The notes under the pieces were generated by a model. The model was not told where the DNA came from and did no database searches. It saw only the letters and a program-made list of their open reading frames with translations. A stretch of DNA of 64,000 nt from an uncultured Oscillibacter sp. (GTDB lineage: Bacteria; Bacillota; Clostridia; Oscillospirales; Oscillospiraceae): assembly GCA_910576865.1 (NCBI GenBank), contig CAJTKE010000005.1:1-64000 (forward strand), in the 5' to 3' direction. Made by a program: the position numbers and the translations under genes. Below are positions 7,811-15,465 of this stretch, in pieces (within the stretch, counting starts at the first letter, position 1; each line of letters opens with the position of its first letter).

Positions 7811-8396
7811 GGGCTTTGCCCTCCTCTGCGGCGTGGACGAGGCGGGGGCGGGCCCCCTGGCGGGCCCGGTGTACGCCGCCGCCGTCATCCTTCCCCGGGA
7901 AATGGAGATTCCGGGCCTCAACGACTCCAAAAAGCTGCCCGAGAAAAAGCGGGAAGCCCTTTATGACCTCATCACCGCCCGGGCGGAGGCTTGGTCCGTG
8001 GCCTTTGTCACGGCGGAGGAGATCGACGGGCTGGACATCCTGAACGCCCGGATGCTGGCCATGAACCGGGCCATTGAGGGACTGTCCGTCAAGCCGGACC
8101 TCTGTCTCATCGACGGCAACCGGGACCACGGGAACCGGGTGGCCATTGAGGCGCCCCACGTCACCCTGGTGGGCGGCGACGGGAAAAGCGCCTCCATCGC
8201 CGCCGCCTCCATCCTGGCCAAGGTCAGCCGGGACCGCTATGTCTCCCGGGAGCTGGACAGGCTGTATCCCCAATACGGCTTTGCCGGACACAAGGGCTAC
8301 GGCACAAAAGCCCACTACGCCGCCCTGGACCAATACGGCCCCTGCCCGGCCCACCGGAGGACCTTCCTGAAAAAGTGGGAGGCCCGGCGGACATGA
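7773..8396 (+). CDS. rnhB: ribonuclease HII
   Basis: 207 residues, normal length. Removes RNA from RNA-DNA hybrids and nicks at misincorporated ribonucleotides. Seen: GVDEAGAGPLAGPVYAAAV with the Asp-Glu metal ligands, DSKKLPEKKRE, LIDGN (further Asp) and the KVSRDRYV/GYGTKAHYAAL stretch typical of HII enzymes. The start overlaps the preceding membrane protein gene and the stop overlaps the yraN start (ATGA). Confidence 0.97.
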   Translation: MDLWTTEREQWNKGFALLCGVDEAGAGPLAGPVYAAAVILPREMEIPGLNDSKKLPEKKREALYDLITARAEAWSVAFVTAEEIDGLDILNARMLAMNRAIEGLSVKPDLCLIDGNRDHGNRVAIEAPHVTLVGGDGKSASIAAASILAKVSRDRYVSRELDRLYPQYGFAGHKGYGTKAHYAALDQYGPCPAHRRTFLKKWEARRT

Positions 8397-8758
8397 GCGG
8401 GACAGGGAAAAAAGCCTCCGGGGACCAGGGGGAGGCCCTGGCCGGGCGGTATCTGGAGGAACGGGGCTATACATTATTAAATCGTCAATGGCGCTGCCGC
8501 TTCGGGGAGCTGGACATCGTGGCGCGGAGCCGGTCGGGCGTCCTCTGCTTCGTGGAGGTGAAGCGCCGGGGGCCCGGGGCCATCGGCCTGCCCCGGGAGT
8601 TCGTGGACGGGCGGAAACAGCAGCGCCTCCGCCGGGCCGCGAATCTGTACATGGGCCTTCACGGCCTGGACTGCCCCGCCCGGTTCGACGTGGCGGAGGT
8701 CTACGAGGAAAAAGACGGCGGTCTCCGGGTGGAGTACCTGGAAGACGCCTTTGCATAG
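8393..8758 (+). CDS. yraN: YraN/UPF0102 family endonuclease-fold protein
   Basis: 121 residues. Seen: GDQGEALAGRYLEERGYTLLNRQWRCRFGELDIVA followed by FVEVKRR, the restriction-endonuclease-like core (E, D, ExK) of the UPF0102 family, whose role is unclear though linked to Holliday-junction resolvase-like folds. The ATG at 8393 overlaps the rnhB stop. Neighbourhood next to rnhB is the usual one for this family. Confidence 0.93.
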   Translation: MSGTGKKASGDQGEALAGRYLEERGYTLLNRQWRCRFGELDIVARSRSGVLCFVEVKRRGPGAIGLPREFVDGRKQQRLRRAANLYMGLHGLDCPARFDVAEVYEEKDGGLRVEYLEDAFA

Positions 8759-8793
8759 ATTCAAAAAACGACCAGAAAGGTGAGATACGAGAC

Positions 8794-10281
8794 ATGAGGT
8801 ATTTGAGCACGAGAGACCGCGCTTTGCGGGTGACGGGGGCCGAGGCCGTGAAGCTGGGCCTCTCCCGGGACGGCGGGCTGCTGACCCCGGAGGCCATCCC
8901 CCAGATCGACGGGGCGTTTTTGAGGGACCTGTCCGGCCGCTCCTATCAGGAGCGGGCCGCCAAGGTCATGGCCTTCTACCTGACGGACTACAGCGAGGAG
9001 GAGCTGCTGGGCTTCGCCAACAACGCCTACGGCCCCGACAAATACGACCACCCCGCCGCCGCTCCCCTGCGGAAGGTGGACGGGTCCACCCACTGCCTGG
9101 AGCTGTGGCACGGCCCCACCTCCGCCTTCAAGGACATGGCCCTCCAGATGCTGCCCCAGCTCCTCTCCGCCGCCCTGCGGAAGACCGGGGAGGACAAGAC
9201 GGTGTGCATCCTGGTGGCCACCTCCGGCGACACGGGCAAGGCCGCCATGGAGGGCTTCGCCGGCGTGCCCCAGACGAAAATCATGGTGTTCTATCCCAAG
9301 GACGGCGTGTCCAAGGTCCAGGAGGCCCAGATGGTCACCCAGGACGGGGAGAACGTGGGCGTCTGCGCCGTGGTGGGCAACTTCGACGACGCCCAGGCGG
9401 GAGTCAAGCGCATTTTCTCCGACGCCTCCATCCGGGAGACCCTGGCGAAGCGGGGCTACCTCCTGTCCTCCGCCAACTCCATCAACTGGGGCCGCATCCT
9501 GCCCCAGGTGGTTTACTACATCTCCGCCTACTGCGACCTGCTCCGGGACGGGGAGATCAGCATGGGGGACAAGGTGAACTTCTGCGTCCCCACCGGCAAC
9601 TTCGGGGATATCCTGGCGGCGTATTACGCGAAGCGCATGGGCCTGCCCGTGGGGAAGCTCATCTGCGCCTCCAACAAAAACGATGTGCTGACGGACTTCC
9701 TCCGCACCGGTGTGTACGACAAGAACCGGCCCTTCCACACCACCATGAGCCCCTCTATGGACATTTTGGTGTCCAGCAACCTGGAGCGTCTGCTGTTCGA
9801 CCTCTCCGGGGAGAATGATTCGGAGGTCCGGGGCTATATGGAGGCCCTGAACGCCAGTGGGAAGTATGAGGTTTCGGAGACTATCAAGTCGGCCCTCCGG
9901 GAGCAGTTCTGGGGCGGCTTCTGCGACGAGGCGGGGACTACTGCCACCATCGCCCGGTATTATAAGGAGCACGGCTACCTCATCGACACCCACACCGCCG
10001 TGGCGGCGGGAGTGCTGGAGCAGTACCGGGTGGAGACCGGGGACGAGACCCTGACGGTCTTCGTCTCCACCGCCTCCCCCTACAAGTTCTGCGACAACGT
10101 TCTCCGGGCCGTCGGCGAGACCCCGAAGGGCGACGGCGTGGAGCTGCTGGACCAGCTGAATGCCGTCTCCGGCGTGGCGGTGCCCCGGCGTCTGGCGGCG
10201 TTGAAGGGCAAGGCCCGCCGCTTCGACCTGACGGCGGAGAAGGCGGAGATGGACAACGTGGTGCTGGACTTCCTGAAATAA
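8794..10281 (+). CDS. thrC: threonine synthase
   Basis: 495 residues, the longer class of threonine synthase. PLP enzyme converting O-phosphohomoserine to threonine. Seen: MRYLSTRDRALRVT N terminus, LELWHGPTSAFKDMALQ with the PLP lysine, ATSGDTGKAAMEGF (phosphate binding) and SSANSINWGRILPQ. The open frame continues far upstream through yraN in another phase, so I place the start at ATG 8794, after an AAAGG-type site. Other threonine genes are not in the window. Confidence 0.96.
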   Translation: MRYLSTRDRALRVTGAEAVKLGLSRDGGLLTPEAIPQIDGAFLRDLSGRSYQERAAKVMAFYLTDYSEEELLGFANNAYGPDKYDHPAAAPLRKVDGSTHCLELWHGPTSAFKDMALQMLPQLLSAALRKTGEDKTVCILVATSGDTGKAAMEGFAGVPQTKIMVFYPKDGVSKVQEAQMVTQDGENVGVCAVVGNFDDAQAGVKRIFSDASIRETLAKRGYLLSSANSINWGRILPQVVYYISAYCDLLRDGEISMGDKVNFCVPTGNFGDILAAYYAKRMGLPVGKLICASNKNDVLTDFLRTGVYDKNRPFHTTMSPSMDILVSSNLERLLFDLSGENDSEVRGYMEALNASGKYEVSETIKSALREQFWGGFCDEAGTTATIARYYKEHGYLIDTHTAVAAGVLEQYRVETGDETLTVFVSTASPYKFCDNVLRAVGETPKGDGVELLDQLNAVSGVAVPRRLAALKGKARRFDLTAEKAEMDNVVLDFLK

Positions 10282-10298
10282 GGGAAGGGGTGAGTGGA

Positions 10299-10985
10299 AT
10301 GAAGCCGCTGAAACGGAAGTGGGCCCAGGTTTCCCTGGCCCTGCACTACCTGGGCTGGGGACTGTTCGTTGTGGTGGGCCTGATTTTCAGCGATTTGCTT
10401 GAGCGGGACTTCAACATCTCATCTTTTGGCGTTGGGATGCTCGGCGTTGGGCTGATGCTGCTGGGCCCCGTGCTCTGGCGGCTGACGGCCCGGTGCCCCC
10501 ACTGCGGAAAGCGGGGCGGCCCCCTGTCCTGGGTCTATAAAAAGTCCTACTGCTCCCGCTGCGGGCACGTCCTGTCCTTTGACGACGGCCCCGTCCATGA
10601 GGAGGAAACTCCCCTGAACCAGCGGCCGCGTTATCGGCTGAAGCGGGGCTGGGCCCGGCTGGTCCTGGCACTGCTGATTGCCGGACTGGCTTGTATGGCG
10701 ATCGGAGGCTTGGTCTTTACGCTGCTGATGCCTCAGCCTCAGAATGAGGAGGAGTTTTGGAACGCGGTTGAGACCAGCTGGGCCGTTCGGGACGCTGCGG
10801 CTTATTCGTTTCTGGCGGGGACTGGCCTCCTGATTGCCGCGGGCGTTCTGACCCGCCGCTTGAAATGCCCTGTCTGCTGCCAGGGGTTCGCCGTCCCCTG
10901 GCAGCGCAGAGGGGAGACCCGCTGGTGCGGCCGCTGCGGCGCGGCCCTGTTCTTCGAGGACGAGCTGGAATACGAGAAAATTTGA
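10299..10985 (+). CDS. membrane protein with two zinc-ribbon knuckle pairs
   Basis: 228 residues. Two halves show the same plan: hydrophobic helices followed by paired CxxC knuckles. First half: helices at about 10-28 and 38-55, then CPHCGKRGG and CSRCGHVL. Second half: helices at about 115-140 and 160-180, then CPVCCQGF and CGRCGAALFF. The repeat suggests internal duplication of a helix-hairpin plus zinc-ribbon unit. The start is the ATG at 10299, eight bases after AAGGGG. A GTG at 10290 is in frame but overlaps that site. Function unknown. Confidence 0.8.
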   Translation: MKPLKRKWAQVSLALHYLGWGLFVVVGLIFSDLLERDFNISSFGVGMLGVGLMLLGPVLWRLTARCPHCGKRGGPLSWVYKKSYCSRCGHVLSFDDGPVHEEETPLNQRPRYRLKRGWARLVLALLIAGLACMAIGGLVFTLLMPQPQNEEEFWNAVETSWAVRDAAAYSFLAGTGLLIAAGVLTRRLKCPVCCQGFAVPWQRRGETRWCGRCGAALFFEDELEYEKI

Positions 10986-11004
10986 ACGGAAGGGAGGGGC
11001 GCGT

Positions 11005-11685
11005 ATGGCCCTCTACGCCATCGGGGACCTGCACCTCTCCCTGACGGCCGACAAGCCCATGGAGGTCTTCGGCCCCGCCTGGGAGAACTACACGGACCGC
11101 ATTGCCGAGGGCCTTTCCGCCCTGACGGCGGAGGACGTGCTGGTCCTGGCGGGGGACACCTCCTGGGGCATGAGCCTGGAGGAGGCGGAGGCGGATTTCC
11201 AATTCCTGGACCGCTTCCCCTGCAAAAAGTACCTGGTGAAGGGGAACCACGACTACTGGTGGACCACCGCTGCCAAGCTCCACCGTTTCTTCGACGAGAA
11301 GGGCATCCACACCCTGGACCTCCTGCACAACAACTGCTTCTTCCACGGGGACTGGGCCGTCTGCGGCACCCGGGGCTGGTTCCTGGAGGAGGACGCCCAC
11401 AACGTGAAGGTGCTGAACCGGGAGGTGGGGCGGCTGGAGGCATCTTTGAAAGCGGCGGGGGAGAAGCCCATTTTGTGCTTCCTCCACTACCCGCCCCTTT
11501 ACCAGGGCTACGAGTGCCCGGAAATCCTGGAAATCCTGGAAAAATACCGGGTTTCCCGGTGCTGCTACGGCCATCTTCACGGCCACGCCATCCGCCGGAG
11601 ACTGGAGGGAAAGCGGGGGGAAACGGAGTTTTCCCTGATCTCCGCCGACTATCTGGGCTTTGTTCCAAAAAAAATTTGTGATTGA
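11005..11685 (+). CDS. calcineurin-like metallophosphoesterase
   Basis: 226 residues. The dinuclear-metal motifs are in order: YAIGDLHLS (DxH), VLAGDTSWG (GD), VKGNHDYWW (GNHD), FLHYPP and CYGHLHGHAI (GHxH). The fold is certain, but the substrate (nucleotide, phosphoester or other) is not. Cytoplasmic, with no signal peptide. It ends the operon that starts at lepB. The spacer after it carries the tig promoter. Confidence 0.9.
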   Translation: MALYAIGDLHLSLTADKPMEVFGPAWENYTDRIAEGLSALTAEDVLVLAGDTSWGMSLEEAEADFQFLDRFPCKKYLVKGNHDYWWTTAAKLHRFFDEKGIHTLDLLHNNCFFHGDWAVCGTRGWFLEEDAHNVKVLNREVGRLEASLKAAGEKPILCFLHYPPLYQGYECPEILEILEKYRVSRCCYGHLHGHAIRRRLEGKRGETEFSLISADYLGFVPKKICD

Positions 11686-11717
11686 AGGAAAAAAGACTGG
11701 TATTTTCAATTTTTTTC

Positions 11718-11726
11718 TGATAGAAT
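11718..11726 (+). promoter_or_regulatory. candidate extended -10 promoter for tig
   Basis: TGATAGAAT gives TG-N-TAGAAT, an extended -10 element. There is no good -35 at 17 bases, as is common with extended -10 promoters. It lies about 70 nt upstream of the trigger factor start in an AT-rich pocket. Confidence 0.5.
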
Positions 11727-11795
11727 AACTATCTGCCCGGCTGTGTGCGCTTTGAAGGCGTTTTGAGCGCCGGGAATGAACGGAGGAAAACAGAC

Positions 11796-13259
11796 ATGAG
11801 TGTGAAAAGCTGCGAGAAGATCGAGAAAAGCCAGGTCGCGCTGACCATCGAGGTGGAGGCGGCGGAGTTTGAGGCCGCCATGGAAAAGGCCTACCGGAAG
11901 ATGCGGGGCAAAATCAACGTCCCCGGCTTCCGTCCCGGCAAGGCCCCCCGGAAAATCATCGAGGGCATGTACGGCGCGGAGGTTTTCTTCGACGAGGCCA
12001 TCAACATCGCCTTCCCCGACGCCTATGAGGCCGCCGTGAAGGAAAAGGAGCTCCATGTGGTGGGCTATCCTTCCGTGGAGCTGGAGGGCGAGTGCACCCG
12101 GCAGGGCTTTACCTTCAAGGCTGTCGCGCCCGTGTATCCCGAGGTCACTCTGGGCCAGTACAAGGGCCTGACCGCTCCCAAGGAGGAGGTCAAGGTCACC
12201 GCCGAGGATGTGGACCGCCGCCTCCAGACTCTCACCGACCGGAACACCCGTCTGGTGTCCGTGGAGCGGGAGGCCAGGGAGGGCGACACCGCCGTCATCG
12301 ACTTCGAGGGCTTCCTGGACGGCAAGCCCTTCGACGGGGGCAAGGGGACCAACCACAGCCTGGAGCTGGGGTCCCACAGCTTCGTCCCCGGCTTCGAGGA
12401 GCAGGTGGCGGGCATGAAGGCCGGAGAAGAAAAGGACATCGACATCACCTTCCCCGAGGACTACCACGCGGAGCTGGCCGGAAAGGCCGTGGTCTTCAAG
12501 GTCAAGTGCCACGAGGTCAAGGAGAAGGAAGTCCCCGCCCTGGACGATGAGTTCGCCAAGGACGTCAGCGAGTTCGACACCCTGGACGAGCTGAAAGCGG
12601 ATCTGGAGAAGCAGATCACCGAGGAGCGGGAGAAGGATGCCCGGCGCGGCTTTGAGGACGCGCTGATGGAGCAGGTGGCGGAAGGCATCACCGCCGAGAT
12701 TCCCGACGCCATGGTGGAGGGGCAGGTGCGGCAGTTCCTGGAGAATTTCCGCACCCAGATCGCCCAGCAGGGCATCCCCTACGACCAGTACCTCCAGATG
12801 ACCGGCATCCAGGAGTCCAAGCTGATGGAGGACGCCAGAGAGCCCGCCCTGCGGCAGGTGAAGATGGATCTGGCCGTCGTGGCCATCATCAAGGCGGAAA
12901 ACATCGAGGCCGGCGACGAGGACGTGGAAGAGGAGTACAAGAAGCTGGCGGAGCAGTTCGGCATGGACCTGGAGATGGTGAAGAAGTACATCCAGGAGGA
13001 CCAGGTGAAGGACCAGATCTGCAGCCGCCGGGCCATCGAGATTGTGGCGGAGAGCGCCACCGCCGTCAAGCCGGAGGAAAAGCCCGCCGGGGAGGCGAAA
13101 GAGGAACCCGCCGCCGAGGAGAAGAAGCCCGCCCGGAAGCCTCGGAAGAAGAAGACCGAGGAGCCCGCCGCCGAGGGCGCGGAACCGGCCGCCGAGGAGA
13201 AAAAACCCGCCCGGAAGCCCCGGAAAAAGAAGACCGAGGAGCCGAAGGACGCCGAATAA
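11796..13259 (+). CDS. tig: trigger factor with histone-H1-like C-terminal tail
   Basis: 487 residues. Ribosome-bound chaperone and prolyl isomerase for nascent chains. The N-terminal ribosome-binding domain includes VPGFRPGKAPRKII (normally the GFRxGxxP signature). An FKBP-like domain follows around VIDFEGFLDGKPFDGG and HSFVPGFEEQVAGM, then the helical C-terminal arm. Canonical proteins end near residue 420-435. Here about 65 extra residues follow, containing two near-perfect copies of AAEEKKPARKPRKKKTEEP. The tail is very basic with Pro/Glu spacing. The start ATG 11796 has GGAGG upstream. First gene of the tig-clpP-clpX-lon set. Confidence 0.96.
   Translation: MSVKSCEKIEKSQVALTIEVEAAEFEAAMEKAYRKMRGKINVPGFRPGKAPRKIIEGMYGAEVFFDEAINIAFPDAYEAAVKEKELHVVGYPSVELEGECTRQGFTFKAVAPVYPEVTLGQYKGLTAPKEEVKVTAEDVDRRLQTLTDRNTRLVSVEREAREGDTAVIDFEGFLDGKPFDGGKGTNHSLELGSHSFVPGFEEQVAGMKAGEEKDIDITFPEDYHAELAGKAVVFKVKCHEVKEKEVPALDDEFAKDVSEFDTLDELKADLEKQITEEREKDARRGFEDALMEQVAEGITAEIPDAMVEGQVRQFLENFRTQIAQQGIPYDQYLQMTGIQESKLMEDAREPALRQVKMDLAVVAIIKAENIEAGDEDVEEEYKKLAEQFGMDLEMVKKYIQEDQVKDQICSRRAIEIVAESATAVKPEEKPAGEAKEEPAAEEKKPARKPRKKKTEEPAAEGAEPAAEEKKPARKPRKKKTEEPKDAE
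13117..13249 (+). repeat. two tandem coding repeats in the tig tail
   Basis: A 57-nt unit encoding AAEEKKPARKPRKKKTEEP occurs twice, separated by about 18 nt encoding AAEGAEP-type residues. The copies differ at only a few third positions, for example cctcggaagaag against ccccggaaaaag. This points to recent duplication within the gene and a tail that can change in length. Confidence 0.8.
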
Positions 13260-13294
13260 GCCGAATCTTTACTGGCAAGTTCACAGATTCGACA

Positions 13295-13331
13295 CATTTT
13301 CACATGATGCCTGTGGTATCATGTGAAAATG
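13295..13331. promoter_or_regulatory. perfect 14-bp dyad between tig and clpP
   Basis: CATTTTCACATGAT (13295-13308) is repeated in inverse as ATCATGTGAAAATG (13318-13331) around a 9-nt centre. No U-run follows in either direction. It is AT-rich in a GC-rich setting, which favours a protein operator or RNA stem in the clpP leader. It does not resemble the CtsR heptad (GGTCAAA) repeat or the CIRCE element. Confidence 0.7.
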
Positions 13332-13398
13332 GTTATATGGGCTTGATCGCCGGGGCGGGGCTCCGGCGGGAACGCACAAAAGACTGGAGGTTTTCAAT

Positions 13399-14001
13399 TT
13401 GAGTTTAGTTCCCTACGTAGTCGAGCAGACCAACCGGGGCGAGCGGTCCTATGACATCTTCTCCCGGCTGCTGAACGACCGGATTGTCTTCCTGGGCGAG
13501 GAGGTCAACGCCACCACGGCCAGCCTGATCGTGGCCCAGCTCCTCTATCTGGAGGCGCAGGACCCCGACAAGGACATCCAGCTGTATATCAACAGCCCCG
13601 GAGGGTCCGTCACCGACGGAATGGCCATCTACGACACCATGCAGTATGTCAAATGCGACGTGTCCACCATCTGTGTGGGCATGGCGGCCAGCATGGGGGC
13701 CTTCCTCCTCTCCGCCGGGACCAAGGGCAAGCGCATCGCCCTGCCCAACGCGGAGATCATGATCCACCAGCCCTCCGCCGGAACCCAGGGCCAGATCACC
13801 GACATGGCCATCCACCTGAAGCGGCTGGAGACCATCAAGAAGCGGATGAACCGCATCCTGGCGGAGAATACGGGCCGGTCCATCGAGGAGGTCACCGACG
13901 CCTGTGAGCGGGACAACTTCATGAGCGCCGAGGAGGCCAGGGAATTCGGCCTGATCGACAAGATTCTGGTGAACAAGGAAGAGAAAAAGGACGAGGCCTG
14001 A
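13399..14001 (+). CDS. clpP: ATP-dependent Clp protease proteolytic subunit
   Basis: 200 residues. Barrel-forming serine peptidase that degrades proteins delivered by ClpX or other Clp ATPases. The triad is visible: Ser98 in GMAASMGAF, His123 in MIHQPSAG, Asp172 in CERDNFMSA. The start is TTG at 13399, eight bases after GGAGG, and gives the family start SLVPYVVEQT. There is no other sensible start. It is directly followed by clpX and lon. Confidence 0.97.
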   Translation: MSLVPYVVEQTNRGERSYDIFSRLLNDRIVFLGEEVNATTASLIVAQLLYLEAQDPDKDIQLYINSPGGSVTDGMAIYDTMQYVKCDVSTICVGMAASMGAFLLSAGTKGKRIALPNAEIMIHQPSAGTQGQITDMAIHLKRLETIKKRMNRILAENTGRSIEEVTDACERDNFMSAEEAREFGLIDKILVNKEEKKDEA

Positions 14002-14031
14002 GCCCCCATCCCCGATAGAGAGGTAGAAACC

Positions 14032-15336
14032 ATGAACGACGACGGCAAGAAAACCCTGCGGTGTTCCTTCTGCGGCAAGCATGAACAGCAGATTCACCGC
14101 ATGATCCAGGGCCCCGGCGTGCGCATCTGCGACGAGTGCGTCCATTTGTGCATGAGCATCCTGAACGACGGCTTCGAGCCCGACGCCCCGGCGCTGGAGG
14201 ACCTGCCGGACCAGCTGCCCACGCCCCGGGAGATCAAGGATGTGCTGGACCAGTATGTCATCGGACAGGAGGAGGCGAAGGTCGCCCTGTCCGTGGCGGT
14301 GTACAACCACTACAAACGCATCTTCTTCGGCGGGGACGAGGACGTGGAGCTCCAGAAGAGCAACATCCTGATGCTGGGCCCCACGGGCTCCGGCAAGACC
14401 CTCTTCGCCCAGACCCTGGCCAAGATTCTGAAGGTGCCCTTCGCCATCGCCGACGCCACCACCCTCACGGAGGCGGGCTATGTGGGCGACGATGTGGAGA
14501 ACATCCTCCTCCGTCTGCTCCAGGCGGCGGACTTCGACGTGGAGCGGGCCGAACACGGCATCATTTATGTGGATGAGATCGACAAGATCGCCCGGAAGAG
14601 CGAAAACACCTCCATCACCCGGGACGTCTCCGGCGAGGGCGTGCAGCAGGCGCTGCTGAAAATCGTGGAGGGCACCGTGGCCAACGTTCCGCCCCAGGGC
14701 GGCCGGAAGCATCCTCACCAGGAGTTCATTCAGATGAACACGAAGAATATCCTGTTCATCTGCGGAGGCGCTTTTGACGGGCTGGAGAAGATCATCGAAA
14801 AGCGTCTGGACCAGAAGAGCATCGGCTTCGGGGCCAATATCCAGGGCAAAAAAGACAAGGACCTGAGCAAGATCCTCCACGAGGTCCAGCCCCACGACAT
14901 CCTGAAATACGGCATCATCCCCGAGCTGGTGGGCCGTCTGCCGGTCATCGCGCCGCTGAACGGCCTGAGGCGGGAGGACTTGGTTCGCATCCTCCAGGAG
15001 CCCAAGAACGCCCTGGTGAAGCAGTACAAGAAGCTGCTGGGCTACGACGAGGTGGAGCTGGAGTTCGAGCTGGAGGCGCTGGACGCCATCGCCGACAAGG
15101 CCATCGAGCGGAACATCGGCGCCCGGGGCCTCCGGGCCGTCATGGAGGGGATGCTGACCCAGATCATGTACGACATCCCCTCGGACCCCACCATCGTCAA
15201 GGCGGTCATTACGAAGGAGTGCGTGGACGGAACGGGTCAGCCCATCCTGACCCGGGACCCGGACAAGGTCAACTACTCCGTGAAGCTGAACCCGGGCAAG
15301 AGCGGAAAGGCCCGCCCGCCCCGGTCCGCTTCCTGA
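14032..15336 (+). CDS. clpX: Clp protease ATP-binding subunit ClpX
   Basis: 434 residues. AAA+ unfoldase partner of ClpP. The N-terminal C4 zinc finger is complete (CSFCGKHE ... CDECVHLC). Walker A is GPTGSGKT, Walker B is IIYVDEIDK, and the pore and sensor segments (GYVGDDVE, GRLPVIAPL, GARGLRAVMEGML) are in place. KSIGFGA contains the IGF-type loop that docks on ClpP. Begins 30 bases after clpP, so co-transcribed. Confidence 0.97.
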   Translation: MNDDGKKTLRCSFCGKHEQQIHRMIQGPGVRICDECVHLCMSILNDGFEPDAPALEDLPDQLPTPREIKDVLDQYVIGQEEAKVALSVAVYNHYKRIFFGGDEDVELQKSNILMLGPTGSGKTLFAQTLAKILKVPFAIADATTLTEAGYVGDDVENILLRLLQAADFDVERAEHGIIYVDEIDKIARKSENTSITRDVSGEGVQQALLKIVEGTVANVPPQGGRKHPHQEFIQMNTKNILFICGGAFDGLEKIIEKRLDQKSIGFGANIQGKKDKDLSKILHEVQPHDILKYGIIPELVGRLPVIAPLNGLRREDLVRILQEPKNALVKQYKKLLGYDEVELEFELEALDAIADKAIERNIGARGLRAVMEGMLTQIMYDIPSDPTIVKAVITKECVDGTGQPILTRDPDKVNYSVKLNPGKSGKARPPRSAS

Positions 15337-15371
15337 CACATGGACGAATCCGGCCACTCGCCGGATCGAAA

Positions 15372-15401
15372 GAGAGGAAGGGACGCAGGTCCCTTCCTCT
15401 C
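15372..15401 (+). promoter_or_regulatory. perfect 13-bp hairpin between clpX and lon
   Basis: GAGAGGAAGGGAC pairs with GTCCCTTCCTCTC around the 4-nt loop GCAG. The bases that follow (gggttgtaag) hold no U-run, so efficient intrinsic termination is unlikely. It may be a partial terminator, an RNA processing site or a stabiliser that sets the clpX to lon ratio. Confidence 0.7.
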
Positions 15402-15465
15402 GGGTTGTAAGGCCCGATTCCATTCCCTGACATTATTTCCCAGCCCCTGGAAAGGAGCGTGAACC

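Noticed and set aside
13295..13331. CtsR or CIRCE heat-shock operator before clpP
   Set aside because: The dyad does not match GGTCAAA heptads or the TTAGCACTC-N9-GAGTGCTAA element.
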